A stretch of 59,943 nt of DNA from Fontibacillus panacisegetis. Lineage in GTDB: Bacteria; Bacillota; Bacilli; Paenibacillales; Paenibacillaceae. The position numbers and the translations under genes were made by a program. The notes beneath the pieces were generated by a model, which saw nothing but the letters and a program-made list of their open reading frames with translations, was not told the origin of the DNA and did not search any database. Location of the stretch: the NCBI RefSeq assembly GCF_900102215.1, contig NZ_FNBG01000030.1, positions 1 to 59,943 of the forward strand, given 5' to 3'. Of the stretch, positions 36,441 to 45,016 are shown piece after piece; within the stretch, counting starts at the first letter, position 1; each line of letters begins with the position of its first letter.

Positions 36441-37088
36441 TTATTTATGACCATTCCGGCATTCCTTCCATTGTCCTGACAATAATGGTTGATCCAAAAT
36501 TTCAGCCATTCTGCTAACGTACTGGGCATTCCATTCGTTTCTCTCTAACAGATTGGACAAAAGTGGCAGATGTTTTGCAGGATGGTTGCGAATAATTGTG
36601 GCAATAGCCAAATATCGATCCGGACGATTTCGCAAAATATTAAAAACAAACTCATGAGCCAACGGCATCAACGAAATCACGATATTGCCTGATTTCCATT
36701 GAGGAGCCTCTGAAGACAATACATCTGTAACCTCTGTCCGATAGTAAGCTCCCTCTGTTCTAACTTCAAAACCGCCAACCAATTCCATCGGCAGCTCATC
36801 CAAACTGTAGTGACTGAGACAAGAGTGATACAGCCCCGTATCATCCAAATACGGCTCATCCAAAGCAAATCCCGATAATTTCGTATGGATTTCCTCTACA
36901 TCCTTCATATCAACATAAACATCAATATCGTTAGGTGTTGCCGTAATGGATACATCCTGCAGCCATAAGCTGCAGCTCCCTCCAAGCAACCAAGTACCTT
37001 CTGAATCCTTACATTGAGACGCAAGCTTTGTTAGCGCGGGGATCACCTTGGAAAATATTTCGTCATGACCATTGACCCCAATTATCAT
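36441..37088 (-). CDS. Nucleotidyltransferase-fold protein
   Basis: This is a 215-residue protein with a MNT-type nucleotidyltransferase signature: GGSCSLWLQ (about 36-44) and PNDIDVYVD (Asp54, Asp56). This pattern is shared with antibiotic and tRNA nucleotidyltransferases and with antitoxin-type MNT proteins. The C-terminal part is helical. The substrate is unknown. GAAGAGG precedes the ATG. It is not in the B. subtilis yphF-yphE neighbourhood. Confidence 0.75.
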   Translation of the reverse strand: MIIGVNGHDEIFSKVIPALTKLASQCKDSEGTWLLGGSCSLWLQDVSITATPNDIDVYVDMKDVEEIHTKLSGFALDEPYLDDTGLYHSCLSHYSLDELPMELVGGFEVRTEGAYYRTEVTDVLSSEAPQWKSGNIVISLMPLAHEFVFNILRNRPDRYLAIATIIRNHPAKHLPLLSNLLERNEWNAQYVSRMAEILDQPLLSGQWKECRNGHK

Positions 37089-37104
37089 GTTATTTCCTCT
37101 TCTC

Positions 37105-37284
37105 TTAAGTAATGGACACTAGTCCGGTCAAAAATCCTGCTAACATAATTATAAAAGCAATCAAGGACAAAATACCTCTGAGGAATCCTTTAGTTTTCGT
37201 ACGTGCAAACGTAATCAAAAATACGGACAACCCCATTACAAGAATTGCCGCTATGGACAACCACATTTTTGTCATTGCATCCAT
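37105..37284 (-). CDS. yphE: YphE-like small membrane protein (DUF2768)
   Basis: This 59-residue protein has two membrane helices (about 7-27 and 38-58) around a basic ARTKTKG loop. It matches the DUF2768 family (TKMWLSIAAIL). The ATG at 37284 has GGGAG about 10 bases upstream; the frame could extend to 37314 without a site. In B. subtilis yphE is next to yphF; here two genes separate them. Confidence 0.8.
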   Translation of the reverse strand: MDAMTKMWLSIAAILVMGLSVFLITFARTKTKGFLRGILSLIAFIIMLAGFLTGLVSIT

Positions 37285-37383
37285 GAACGTAACACTCCCA
37301 CTATTCAATTCCATAGATTAATATGATCAATATTATAGCATTTACATGTTGATCAAGCTACGCACAGAAATAGAACTAAAAAA

Positions 37384-37784
37384 GAGGCTGTCCCTCAAAG
37401 TTATCTTAGATAACTTTGAGGGACGCTTCTTTTTTAGCAGTGGCAAAGCAAGATATCAGGAAAATCATGTAAAAATGCAGTTTTATAAAAGTAGCCATGA
37501 GAGGATGAACAAAAGCCTGCAAAAATGCAGGAATATGTTTCAGAATAGACTAGTTTGAGGAGAATCCTTAGTGAAAGCCTGCACATTTGCAGCAATTTAG
37601 GGCATTTAGAGGCTTTACATAAACAAAGCCTGCACATTTGCAGCAATTTCATGAATTCCGCATCTTGACACTATTACACATGAGATACAGTCATGGAATG
37701 CGGCGGGATCAAGTGGTGCAGGGATCGTCTTCCTTGCACCGCTATTTCAAGTTTTGGCAATAAATCTACTTTTGGGACAGCCCC
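37384..37784 (+). repeat. Repeat family R, complete copy 2
   Basis: This element of about 401 bp has ends GAGGCTGTCCCTCAAAGT and the inverted GGGGCTGTCCCAAAAGTA. It has the same plan as copy 1: a left hairpin GTCCCTCAAAGTTATCT with its complement then a T run, TGCA cores, and a right hairpin. Two stem bases differ from copy 1 (C to T) but pair as G.U. The element separates yphE from the exopolysaccharide cluster. Confidence 0.88.
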
Positions 37785-37807
37785 CACGAGATACATACTA
37801 TCCCTTT

Positions 37808-39103
37808 TTAACCAAACCGTTGTGTTTTATACCATTTGCTCTGTCTTCCCGTAATTTTGTCCACCAGCATACTATAGAATGCTCTAATTGATAACACTAG
37901 GAATAGCTGAGCATAAGTGTAAAACGACACGCATGAAAGAATAAAATTACGAATTGTACTTTGCCCGAAATCCGAAGCTAATGCCAAATTAATCTGCAGT
38001 ACATAAATGAAATACATAAGTCCGCCTGAAATAAGCAAATACACTAGCACATCTGGAGCAAACTGGAAGGGAGATATCACTCCAGGGACAAATAGCTGCA
38101 CTATGAAATAGCCGATGTTAATAACAAAAGCAAGGTCCAAAATAATTACGGCTAGCAAGAACCAGAAATAACTTGCCGCATAATAGGCTACAAGCACTTT
38201 GATTCGCCAGTGGGACGAGTCAAACAGATGATGAAAATTGTCCAGAACCACTCGTAAATTCCCTTTACCCCAGCGTTCCCGTTGCTTCATATAGACAGTA
38301 AGATTTTCGGGCTCTTGCTGATAAGCTTCAGCCTGTGGCGCTAGGGCAATCAACTGTCCCTTTGCCATAATTTCAAACGACACAGCAGTATCTTCAGTAA
38401 TCGCCTGAGTGTCCCAGCCGCCAAGCTCCTTTATAAGCTCAGTTTTAATAATGTAGTTCGTACCCGGAATAGTTCCAATCTTGAAGAGTTCCCACAATCC
38501 AGTATGATAAATACGTTGGCTCGTCACCAGCTCCAGATTGATACATTTAGATAAAAAGTTCTGATTGCGATTTCGCGCCTTGTTCCGTCCAAATACAGCT
38601 CCATATTTTTCAGGATTCTCCAGAGATTTTTGAGCCAGAAACATCAGTGCATTCTTCTCAGGAGCCGCATCGGCATCATAAATACAAATCCATTCGCCTA
38701 TGGCAAACTCGATTGCATCATTAAGCGCCCCTGATTTTCCTCCTGTGCCCTTTCGCTCCATAATCATAAAGTCACGTTCAGCATATTGAGGATTAGCCTT
38801 AAGCTCTCTCAATCTTCCTGCTGTATCATCGGAGCAATTATCTGCTATAACAATGACCTGCACCTTTTCGGGCGGATAATTCAAATGCAAAATATGCTTT
38901 ACTGTTGCTGCTATAACGACTTCTTCATTATGTGCTGGAACCATCACTGTTACGGTGGGTAGTTGTTCATTATTATCGGGGAAGGCAAGAGGTAGTTTAT
39001 TTTGTCTATGTATAAAACGAATAGCTCCCATCATAATAACCACGGCTTCACTTGATGCAATCCAAATACTAATAACACAAATGATCAGCAGGATATCAAG
39101 CAT
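37808..39103 (-). CDS. ydaM: Processive family 2 glycosyltransferase (YdaM/PssC-like)
   Basis: This is a 431-residue membrane polysaccharide synthase. It has an N-terminal helix (about 2-27), a GT-A domain with VPAHNEE, ADNCSDD, YDADAAP (Asp143, Asp145), ITED (236-238) and the processivity motif QRERW (274-278). Three or more membrane helices follow (about 305-400). The ATG at 39103 overlaps the end of a small membrane-protein frame by eight bases, which fixes the start. It lacks a PilZ domain, so c-di-GMP control would come from the degenerate GGDEF protein two genes upstream (inference). The sugar is unknown. Confidence 0.88.
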   Translation of the reverse strand: MLDILLIICVISIWIASSEAVVIMMGAIRFIHRQNKLPLAFPDNNEQLPTVTVMVPAHNEEVVIAATVKHILHLNYPPEKVQVIVIADNCSDDTAGRLRELKANPQYAERDFMIMERKGTGGKSGALNDAIEFAIGEWICIYDADAAPEKNALMFLAQKSLENPEKYGAVFGRNKARNRNQNFLSKCINLELVTSQRIYHTGLWELFKIGTIPGTNYIIKTELIKELGGWDTQAITEDTAVSFEIMAKGQLIALAPQAEAYQQEPENLTVYMKQRERWGKGNLRVVLDNFHHLFDSSHWRIKVLVAYYAASYFWFLLAVIILDLAFVINIGYFIVQLFVPGVISPFQFAPDVLVYLLISGGLMYFIYVLQINLALASDFGQSTIRNFILSCVSFYTYAQLFLVLSIRAFYSMLVDKITGRQSKWYKTQRFG

Positions 39104-39245
39104 TGAGCTTCCCCCGATCATATTTTTTGTTCACTTTAGCCCTAATGATTAAGGTCACTACTGATAACGCAAATGTCATGATAGCGAAAATTATGGTCAC
39201 GGCAATACTTATCGGAACAAACCAGCTCGTGTACGTCTTTAACAC
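39096..39245 (-). CDS. 49-residue single-pass membrane protein in the exopolysaccharide cluster
   Basis: A GTG start at 39245, with AGAGAGGTGA about nine bases upstream, opens a 49-codon frame. A short head (LKTYTSWF) is followed by one long hydrophobic helix (about 9-34) and a basic tail ending KYDRGKLNA. Its stop lies inside the first codons of the glycosyltransferase gene. This overlap and the ribosome binding site argue it is real and translationally coupled. It fills the place of ydaL in the B. subtilis order. It might be an accessory subunit of the synthase, as IcaD/PgaD are for IcaA/PgaC (inference; no sequence match claimed). Confidence 0.7.
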   Translation of the reverse strand: MLKTYTSWFVPISIAVTIIFAIMTFALSVVTLIIRAKVNKKYDRGKLNA

Positions 39246-39275
39246 GCAGGAGTCACCTCTCTCTCTTTAAATACA

Positions 39276-40151
39276 TTAAATATACTCTCCAATCAGATCT
39301 GTCTCGGTTTTTCTCTCCAGTGCAGCTATCACACCATCGATGTTCTCGTATTTATCAAATTGTTCTTTATGAAACACTACTGCTCCCGTGCGCACCACAA
39401 GCTTGAGGGGCTGTTCCTTCTTATCTAGAAAATCTTTATCCATCATGGACGTTTTAATTCGGTCTGTAAGCATTTGTAAATAGTCATGGTTCATCATGGG
39501 ACACAAAATAATAAATCTTCCTTCTTCAATAAAAAACTTATAATCCTCGTACCGAATCTGCTTTTGAATCGTATCAGATAAATCCAATAATAGCTGAGCA
39601 TAACGTTCAGAACCTAATGATTCCAAAACTATTGGTAAAAAGTCGATTTTAAACATCGCCATACAAAAGCCATATTGCTCAGAGTAACGTTTTGCCAAAT
39701 TAGACTGCTTAATTACCGTATCTGCCAATGCTTCCTTATTACCTAACGTCGTATCCAAATCAATGATCGGATTCATATCCTTGAGGTCATTAAGCCGTTG
39801 AACCAGTATTTTATTTCGGATGAGCAGCGTTTTAATCAGGGTTGCGATCAGAACATTTGCAGGAATAAGCAAAATCCATGACAACGTCAATAAATTTATT
39901 TCACCGTAGATTGCGAGCCATACAAAATAACTCACAACGAACAAAAATACTCCTACTACCGATACGCCGGTTGGCAACAAAAGTCCTACCAGAATAGCGA
40001 CCGTAGTTGCCACACTGAAAATCAATTCTACCGTAGAAAAATTCTGATCCCAATACACATTTAAATACACAAATAATTGCTGAACAATAGCTAATCCAAT
40101 TAGCGCTGTATAGCCCCAAGTAATACGTTTGGTAGTTAAATCTTGATTCAT
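39276..40151 (-). CDS. ydaK: Membrane c-di-GMP receptor with degenerate GGDEF domain (YdaK/PssE-like)
   Basis: This is a 291-residue protein with four membrane helices (about 13-31, 43-60, 65-82, 88-112) and a GGDEF-fold domain (about 128-291). The GGDEF signature position reads EEGRF (209-213), so no cyclase activity is expected. Exactly five residues upstream is an RxxD I-site, RYED (200-203), the inhibitory c-di-GMP binding motif. This layout matches the B. subtilis YdaK and Listeria PssE receptors. It should bind c-di-GMP and activate the adjacent GT2 synthase (inference). Confidence 0.82.
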   Translation of the reverse strand: MNQDLTTKRITWGYTALIGLAIVQQLFVYLNVYWDQNFSTVELIFSVATTVAILVGLLLPTGVSVVGVFLFVVSYFVWLAIYGEINLLTLSWILLIPANVLIATLIKTLLIRNKILVQRLNDLKDMNPIIDLDTTLGNKEALADTVIKQSNLAKRYSEQYGFCMAMFKIDFLPIVLESLGSERYAQLLLDLSDTIQKQIRYEDYKFFIEEGRFIILCPMMNHDYLQMLTDRIKTSMMDKDFLDKKEQPLKLVVRTGAVVFHKEQFDKYENIDGVIAALERKTETDLIGEYI

Positions 40152-40187
40152 TAACCGAACACCTTTCTTAGAATTCTTTTTCTATTT

Positions 40188-41291
40188 TTATTTTTTGGAG
40201 TAAAGAGATGCTTCTGCAATTAACGGAAACATATTGTCAAAAATATGTGTGTTCTTATTAAAAACATAACCGCCAGGGTATGCAGCATCCTTGCCTCGTA
40301 ATGAAAGCATCTTATTATTTAACTGCTTTGCCAACGTTTGATCATCACATTTTAGTGCAAGAATAATTCCCAGTCCGTACACGGCAGACGATTCATAGGT
40401 TACAGTAGGCTTTAGAGTCAACCTATTATAGCGACCGTACAATCTTTTTTGTTGCTTAAATTCTTTTTTCAAAAAGGAGAGTAGTTCCTCTGGCTCTTCA
40501 CCCATTGCAGTCAGATGAATACCTACAATCAATTGATCAATTAAACTAACATCGTCTTCATATGAGTACTTATTACTGTCTACATCAAATGATTTAGGGA
40601 AGAAAGCTCCTTCCTTAGGCATATAAAGCAGCAAGTTTACATATTGCTCGTACGTTGCAGCATCAATTAGTTGATGATCACGCATAAGCTGGAGTGAAGT
40701 AATATCTGCATATACAAGACTCAATGTCGATGTTGATAAATTCAAATTAAAATCATGAAAATCCACGAAGTAACCATTTTTCTGAACCGAATTTTGTAAT
40801 GTCTCTGTAATAACTCTCGCTGTAGTTAAATACTTCTCCTCCGGCCATTTTTCGTAACCTTTTAATAAATTCCCGACAATCCGAAGATCATCTCCCAGTG
40901 CATTTGTTTGAACATTTGCCACCCCATCAGCCTGAAGTTTCCATACGATATAATTTTGTGGTGTGAGAAAATGTTTGGTTAACAAATCATAACCCTGATT
41001 GAAATTGAGTTGATCTTGCTTTACTTCTGAATACTGTAGCCATAATCCTAATGACTCTGATAATGCCTCTTGTCCTGCAACAATGTCTGGATTATCTGAC
41101 GTATTTGCTTTTAAGTAAGTTGAAAAAGTACCGTTAGTATTTCGCATATTTTGTGTAATGAATTTTTCTGTAGGGGAGTTGAACTTTTTAGGTGGGATTG
41201 CCGCATAAGTTACACCAATAGCAATTGAAAGGCCTAATGAAGTTACTGCTAATACACCTAGAAATGATTTGTGCTTTAATAGACGCGTCAT
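40188..41291 (-). CDS. ydaJ: GH8-like glycosyl hydrolase (YdaJ/PssZ-like), membrane anchored
   Basis: This is a 367-residue exported protein with an N-terminal signal or anchor (about 9-31). Its alpha/alpha-barrel pattern resembles glycoside hydrolase family 8: SESLGLW with Glu79 in the place of the catalytic acid, and ALGDDLRIVGNLL (Asp134, Asp135) as the second conserved block. It is the first gene of the cluster, 36 bases before the GGDEF gene. It probably trims the polymer made by the GT2 enzyme. AGGAG lies about 14 bases before the ATG. Confidence 0.78.
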   Translation of the reverse strand: MTRLLKHKSFLGVLAVTSLGLSIAIGVTYAAIPPKKFNSPTEKFITQNMRNTNGTFSTYLKANTSDNPDIVAGQEALSESLGLWLQYSEVKQDQLNFNQGYDLLTKHFLTPQNYIVWKLQADGVANVQTNALGDDLRIVGNLLKGYEKWPEEKYLTTARVITETLQNSVQKNGYFVDFHDFNLNLSTSTLSLVYADITSLQLMRDHQLIDAATYEQYVNLLLYMPKEGAFFPKSFDVDSNKYSYEDDVSLIDQLIVGIHLTAMGEEPEELLSFLKKEFKQQKRLYGRYNRLTLKPTVTYESSAVYGLGIILALKCDDQTLAKQLNNKMLSLRGKDAAYPGGYVFNKNTHIFDNMFPLIAEASLYSKK

Positions 41292-41343
41292 TATGATGTA
41301 ACCACTCCTATCTTTTTTTAGAACTTATTTCCTATAACCCCAT

Positions 41344-41363
41344 TACCATACTATACCATACTA
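41344..41363 (-). promoter_or_regulatory. Perfect 10-bp tandem repeat upstream of ydaJ-like gene
   Basis: On the minus strand TAGTATGGTA occurs twice with no gap, one helical turn apart, about 55 bases before the start codon. It could be an activator or repressor site for the exopolysaccharide cluster; a TTTACA...TAATAG promoter-like pair lies just upstream. Confidence 0.4.
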
Positions 41364-41423
41364 TTATTTGAAAATAATCTCTTGTAAAATTAAAAATCAT
41401 AATTTTTAAAAATAATGTGCTCA

Positions 41424-41454
41424 TAAAAAAACGCCCGACAATCTGTCGGACGGT
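41424..41454 (-). terminator. Terminator of the der-plsY-gpsA-spoVIF unit
   Basis: CGTCCGACA pairs with TGTCGGGCG on the minus strand, followed by seven T residues. Confidence 0.9.
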
Positions 41455-41460
41455 TTATCT

Positions 41461-41736
41461 CTACTTCTTTATCATTAATTTCATTAGAGCTTCCATATTG
41501 CTTGGATTCATTCCGCTTTTTTTAACGGCCCCTACAATTTCTGATATGGTGCTCTCTGTTACAGGTAATTTTGCCATCGCAGCTACCTGCTTGATGAGCT
41601 TGCGTAATTCAGCTTCGCTTTGCATAGTCGATGGTTTTACCGAGCTGGCCAGTTTTTTTACTGCACCAGGTGTTATATTTTTACCCGCTTTTTTATTGAT
41701 CGCTTTCAGGGCATCATTAGAAATTTTGTTCAACAC
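41461..41736 (-). CDS. Stage VI sporulation protein F-like
   Basis: This is a roughly 91-residue basic, helical protein of the SpoVIF family as I recall it (NITPGAVKKLASSVKPSTMQSEAELRKLIKQ in two parts). It is likely a sporulation protein. I set the start at a GTG with GGAGG eight bases upstream; a TTG one codon later is equally possible, and the frame to 41766 has no site. It follows gpsA. Confidence 0.75.
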   Translation of the reverse strand: MLNKISNDALKAINKKAGKNITPGAVKKLASSVKPSTMQSEAELRKLIKQVAAMAKLPVTESTISEIVGAVKKSGMNPSNMEALMKLMIKK

Positions 41737-41817
41737 TCTCGCCTCCTCCGTTGTCCTCCCCAACATAGTATGAGAAGGTAACAGAAAAAGTGAGTAGGCC
41801 TGTGCGGAATAACCAAT

Positions 41818-42858
41818 TTACGTATGCCACTGTTCCCAGGTTTCAAGCGTAATAACTTCCATCTCCGTCTTCCGATCACGTCCCATTAATGCCTCTACAG
41901 CTGTTTTGGGATCTAGATTTTCGAACAATACATTATATAGCTGGTGGGCAATCGGCATTTGAACCTGATATTTTTCCGAAATCGTATGTGCGGCTTTGGT
42001 CGTCCGAATACCTTCCACAACCATGCCCATGGAACTCAGCACGGTATCCAAAGATTTGCCTTCGCCAAGCATGAATCCAGCCCGCCAGTTACGGCTGTGA
42101 CGGCTTGTCGCCGTTACCACCAAGTCCCCTATTCCTGCTAGTCCAGCAAATGTAAGAGGATTTGCACCCATTTCCACACCAATCCGAGTAATTTCCGCCA
42201 ATCCACGTGTCAGAAGAGCTGCTTTGGCGTTATCACCATAGCCAAGACCATCCGACATCCCCGCACCCAGTGCGATGATATTCTTTAACGCTCCTGCCAG
42301 TTCAACACCAAGCATGTCCCGATTCGTATACACTCTAAAATACGTATTCATGAACAAATCCTGAGCTCTTGAAGCTTGTTCTTCATCGAGGGAGGCAACA
42401 ACAACAGTAGTTGGGCAACGTTTGACAACCTCTTCAGCGTGACTAGGTCCAGATAGAACCACAATTTTCCCTTCTTCACAGCCAAGCTCCTCAGAAATTA
42501 CAGTAGAAATACGCTTAAGGCTTTCCGTCTCAAATCCCTTAGTTGCATGAACAACGAGCATGTCTTCGTGCCAATAAGGCTTCAACATTGAGGCAACCTC
42601 GCGTACTGCCGAAGAAGGAGCTACAATAACCACGGCATTCGTCCCGGTTACCGCTTCCTTCATATCAGATGTAGCAACGAGATTAGGTGACAAATCTACA
42701 CCTGGCAGGTAACGATCATTTCGATGGTTATTGTTAATCTCATCCCGCTGAGCTTCATTACGTGTCCAAACGGCTACTTCCATATTTTTGTCGGCGAGTA
42801 CACTTGCTAGTGCGGTTCCCCAACTGCCAGCCACCAGTACAGCAGCTTTATTAGACAA
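41818..42858 (-). CDS. gpsA: Glycerol-3-phosphate dehydrogenase [NAD(P)+] GpsA
   Basis: This is a 346-residue enzyme making sn-glycerol-3-phosphate for phospholipids. It shows LSGPSHAEEV, LKNIIALGAGMSDGLGYGDN (catalytic Lys) and GLAGIGDLVVT. The TTG at 42858 has AAAGGAGGT seven bases upstream; the longer ATG frame contains that site. Oddity: the Rossmann motif reads VAGSWGTAL, with Val9 where GpsA normally has the first glycine of GAGSWGTAL. It overlaps plsY by eight bases. Confidence 0.94.
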   Translation of the reverse strand: MSNKAAVLVAGSWGTALASVLADKNMEVAVWTRNEAQRDEINNNHRNDRYLPGVDLSPNLVATSDMKEAVTGTNAVVIVAPSSAVREVASMLKPYWHEDMLVVHATKGFETESLKRISTVISEELGCEEGKIVVLSGPSHAEEVVKRCPTTVVVASLDEEQASRAQDLFMNTYFRVYTNRDMLGVELAGALKNIIALGAGMSDGLGYGDNAKAALLTRGLAEITRIGVEMGANPLTFAGLAGIGDLVVTATSRHSRNWRAGFMLGEGKSLDTVLSSMGMVVEGIRTTKAAHTISEKYQVQMPIAHQLYNVLFENLDPKTAVEALMGRDRKTEMEVITLETWEQWHT

Positions 42859-43462
42859 CGCGTGTACCTCCTTTGGAGCCCAATTTATTTTCTTTCCCTT
42901 GGGCAAGCTTTACAATGTTTGTACGATGTCTCCAGAAGGCAAAAGCACAAATGATCAGACTAGCCCAGAAGTAAGGTCCAATATCATTTGTGAAGACGAA
43001 AAATATCGGTGTCAACAACACAAAAATCAATGATCCCAGCGAAACGTATCTTGTAAATACGATGGATAGAATGGCAATGATTCCAGCAAACAGAGCCGGA
43101 AAGAAAATAAGTGTTGCCATTACTCCAATCGTCGTTGCAATCCCTTTACCTCCACGAAACCGGAAGTATATCGGCCAGTTATGACCAATAATTGCAGCTA
43201 AACCGCAAAGTGCTGCTACCCATGCCGAATCTCCACCAAGCCAGCGACCGATCCATACAGCAGCAATCCCTTTCAATACATCAAGAGCTAATACCAGTAT
43301 CGCCGGACCTTTACCTAACACACGCAACGTATTTGTTGCTCCGGCATTTCCACTGCCATGCTGCCGAATATCGATCCCTTTAAGCGCCTTCGCCAGCACA
43401 ACACTAAAACTAACCGAACCAAGCAAATAACATATGATGAAAGCTATGACATTTAAAGCCAC
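42851..43462 (-). CDS. plsY: Glycerol-3-phosphate acyltransferase PlsY
   Basis: This is a 203-residue polytopic membrane enzyme using acyl-phosphate to acylate glycerol-3-phosphate. Signatures: YLLGSVSFSV, GSGNAGATNTLRVLGK, GHNWPIYFRFRGGKG. It sits between der and gpsA and overlaps gpsA, an apt pairing since GpsA makes its substrate. Confidence 0.95.
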   Translation of the reverse strand: MALNVIAFIICYLLGSVSFSVVLAKALKGIDIRQHGSGNAGATNTLRVLGKGPAILVLALDVLKGIAAVWIGRWLGGDSAWVAALCGLAAIIGHNWPIYFRFRGGKGIATTIGVMATLIFFPALFAGIIAILSIVFTRYVSLGSLIFVLLTPIFFVFTNDIGPYFWASLIICAFAFWRHRTNIVKLAQGKENKLGSKGGTRVV

Positions 43463-43476
43463 CTTGTTATTCTCCC

Positions 43477-44799
43477 CTAACCTTCGTCAGACTTGCGCCG
43501 AGTAAACAATCTGATCGGCGTCCCTTCAAAATCAAAAGCGGCCCGGATTTTATTCTCCAGATACCGTTCATATGAAAAATGCATCAACTCCGGATCGTTA
43601 ACAAATACGACGATCGTTGGCGGTTTCACGGTAACCTGTGTGACATAATTAATCCTCAGGCGACGCCCCTTATCTGTCGGCGGCGGGTTAATTGCAATGG
43701 CATCGGAGACAACATCATTGAGCAAATGTGTCTGTACTCGCTTGGAATGCTGATCAGCGACATGTTGAACGACTGGAAGCAGCTTGTGCAAACGTTGTTT
43801 CGTCTTCGCAGAAAGAAATACAACAGGAGCATAAGTCATGAACAGAAAATGATCTCGTATTTTCTGTTCAAATTGATGCATCGTTTTGTCATCCTTTTCA
43901 ACAACATCCCACTTGTTCACGACAAAAATAGTTGCCTTGCCAGCTTCATACGCATAACCTGCTATGTGCTTATCCTGCTCTATGATGCCTTCCTGTCCAT
44001 TAATCAGAACAAGTACAACATCCGCACGCTCAATCGCTTTCATAGCGCGCATAACGCTGTATTTTTCGATATTTTCGTATACCTTGCCGCGTTTCCGCAT
44101 ACCGGCTGTATCAATCAGAACGTACTTCTGACCATCTTTTTCAAACGGAGTATCAATCGCATCCCGGGTCGTTCCAGCGATATCACTTACAATAACGCGT
44201 TCCTCTCCCAAAATTGCATTGACCAATGAAGATTTCCCAACATTTGGTCGTCCGATGAGCGCTACCCGAATGACATCATCCTCATAAGCAACATCCGACA
44301 ACTCAGGCAGATTTTCAGCAATAGCATCCAACAAATCACCGATACCAGTTCCATGACTACCAGATACGCCTATTGGTTCACCAAAACCCAAATTATAAAA
44401 TTCATAAATGTTATCCATTCGACCGATATTATCCACCTTGTTAACGGCAACAATAATCGGTTTACCACAGCGGAATAACATACTAGCGACTTCTTCGTCG
44501 GCTCCTGTCACCCCTGTTTTTCCATCACACATGAAGACGATTACATCAGCCTCTTCAATCGCCAATTCTGCCTGCATACGAATTGATTTGAGAATCGGCT
44601 CTTCATCGTCCAACTCAATACCACCAGTATCAATAATGCTAAACGCCTTGCCGTTCCACTCAGAAGCACCATAGATCCGGTCACGGGTTATCCCCGGCTT
44701 GTCTTCTACAATAGCCAGTCGGTCGCCTATAATGCGGTTGAATATAGTGGACTTCCCAACATTAGGTCTGCCGACGATAGCCACAACAGGTCTTGCCAT
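43477..44799 (-). CDS. der: Ribosome biogenesis GTPase Der (EngA)
   Basis: This is a 440-residue protein with two tandem GTPase domains, P-loops GRPNVGKST (about 10-18) and GRPNVGKSS (about 184-192), NKVD and NKWD, plus a C-terminal KH-like domain. It is essential for 50S assembly. The ATG at 44799 has GGAGGAG upstream; the longer frame adds 26 residues without support. Confidence 0.96.
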   Translation of the reverse strand: MARPVVAIVGRPNVGKSTIFNRIIGDRLAIVEDKPGITRDRIYGASEWNGKAFSIIDTGGIELDDEEPILKSIRMQAELAIEEADVIVFMCDGKTGVTGADEEVASMLFRCGKPIIVAVNKVDNIGRMDNIYEFYNLGFGEPIGVSGSHGTGIGDLLDAIAENLPELSDVAYEDDVIRVALIGRPNVGKSSLVNAILGEERVIVSDIAGTTRDAIDTPFEKDGQKYVLIDTAGMRKRGKVYENIEKYSVMRAMKAIERADVVLVLINGQEGIIEQDKHIAGYAYEAGKATIFVVNKWDVVEKDDKTMHQFEQKIRDHFLFMTYAPVVFLSAKTKQRLHKLLPVVQHVADQHSKRVQTHLLNDVVSDAIAINPPPTDKGRRLRINYVTQVTVKPPTIVVFVNDPELMHFSYERYLENKIRAAFDFEGTPIRLFTRRKSDEG

Positions 44800-44956
44800 A
44801 GACACTCCTCCATAAAATTTAGATTTATATTCGAGTTCATTATTATCTACAATTATGTCTTGCACCAAAATCATCATAGCAAAAAAAACATGAATTGGCT
44901 AACACATACCGTAACGCCAAAATACTACAAACTACGCAATCTACCATACATTACAA

Positions 44957-44997
44957 CAAAATCGGCGAACCCGCTATTAGGGGGTTCGCCGATTATA
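44957..44997. terminator. Terminator after ypfD
   Basis: AATCGGCGAACCC pairs with GGGTTCGCCGATT, with T-rich sequence after it on the minus strand. Confidence 0.85.
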
Positions 44998-45016
44998 ATG
45001 CCTGCTTATATCCCGC

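Noticed and set aside
43579..44229. A 216-codon plus-strand frame opposite der
   Set aside because: It lies inside the second GTPase domain of der on the other strand and has no recognisable motif or start signal.
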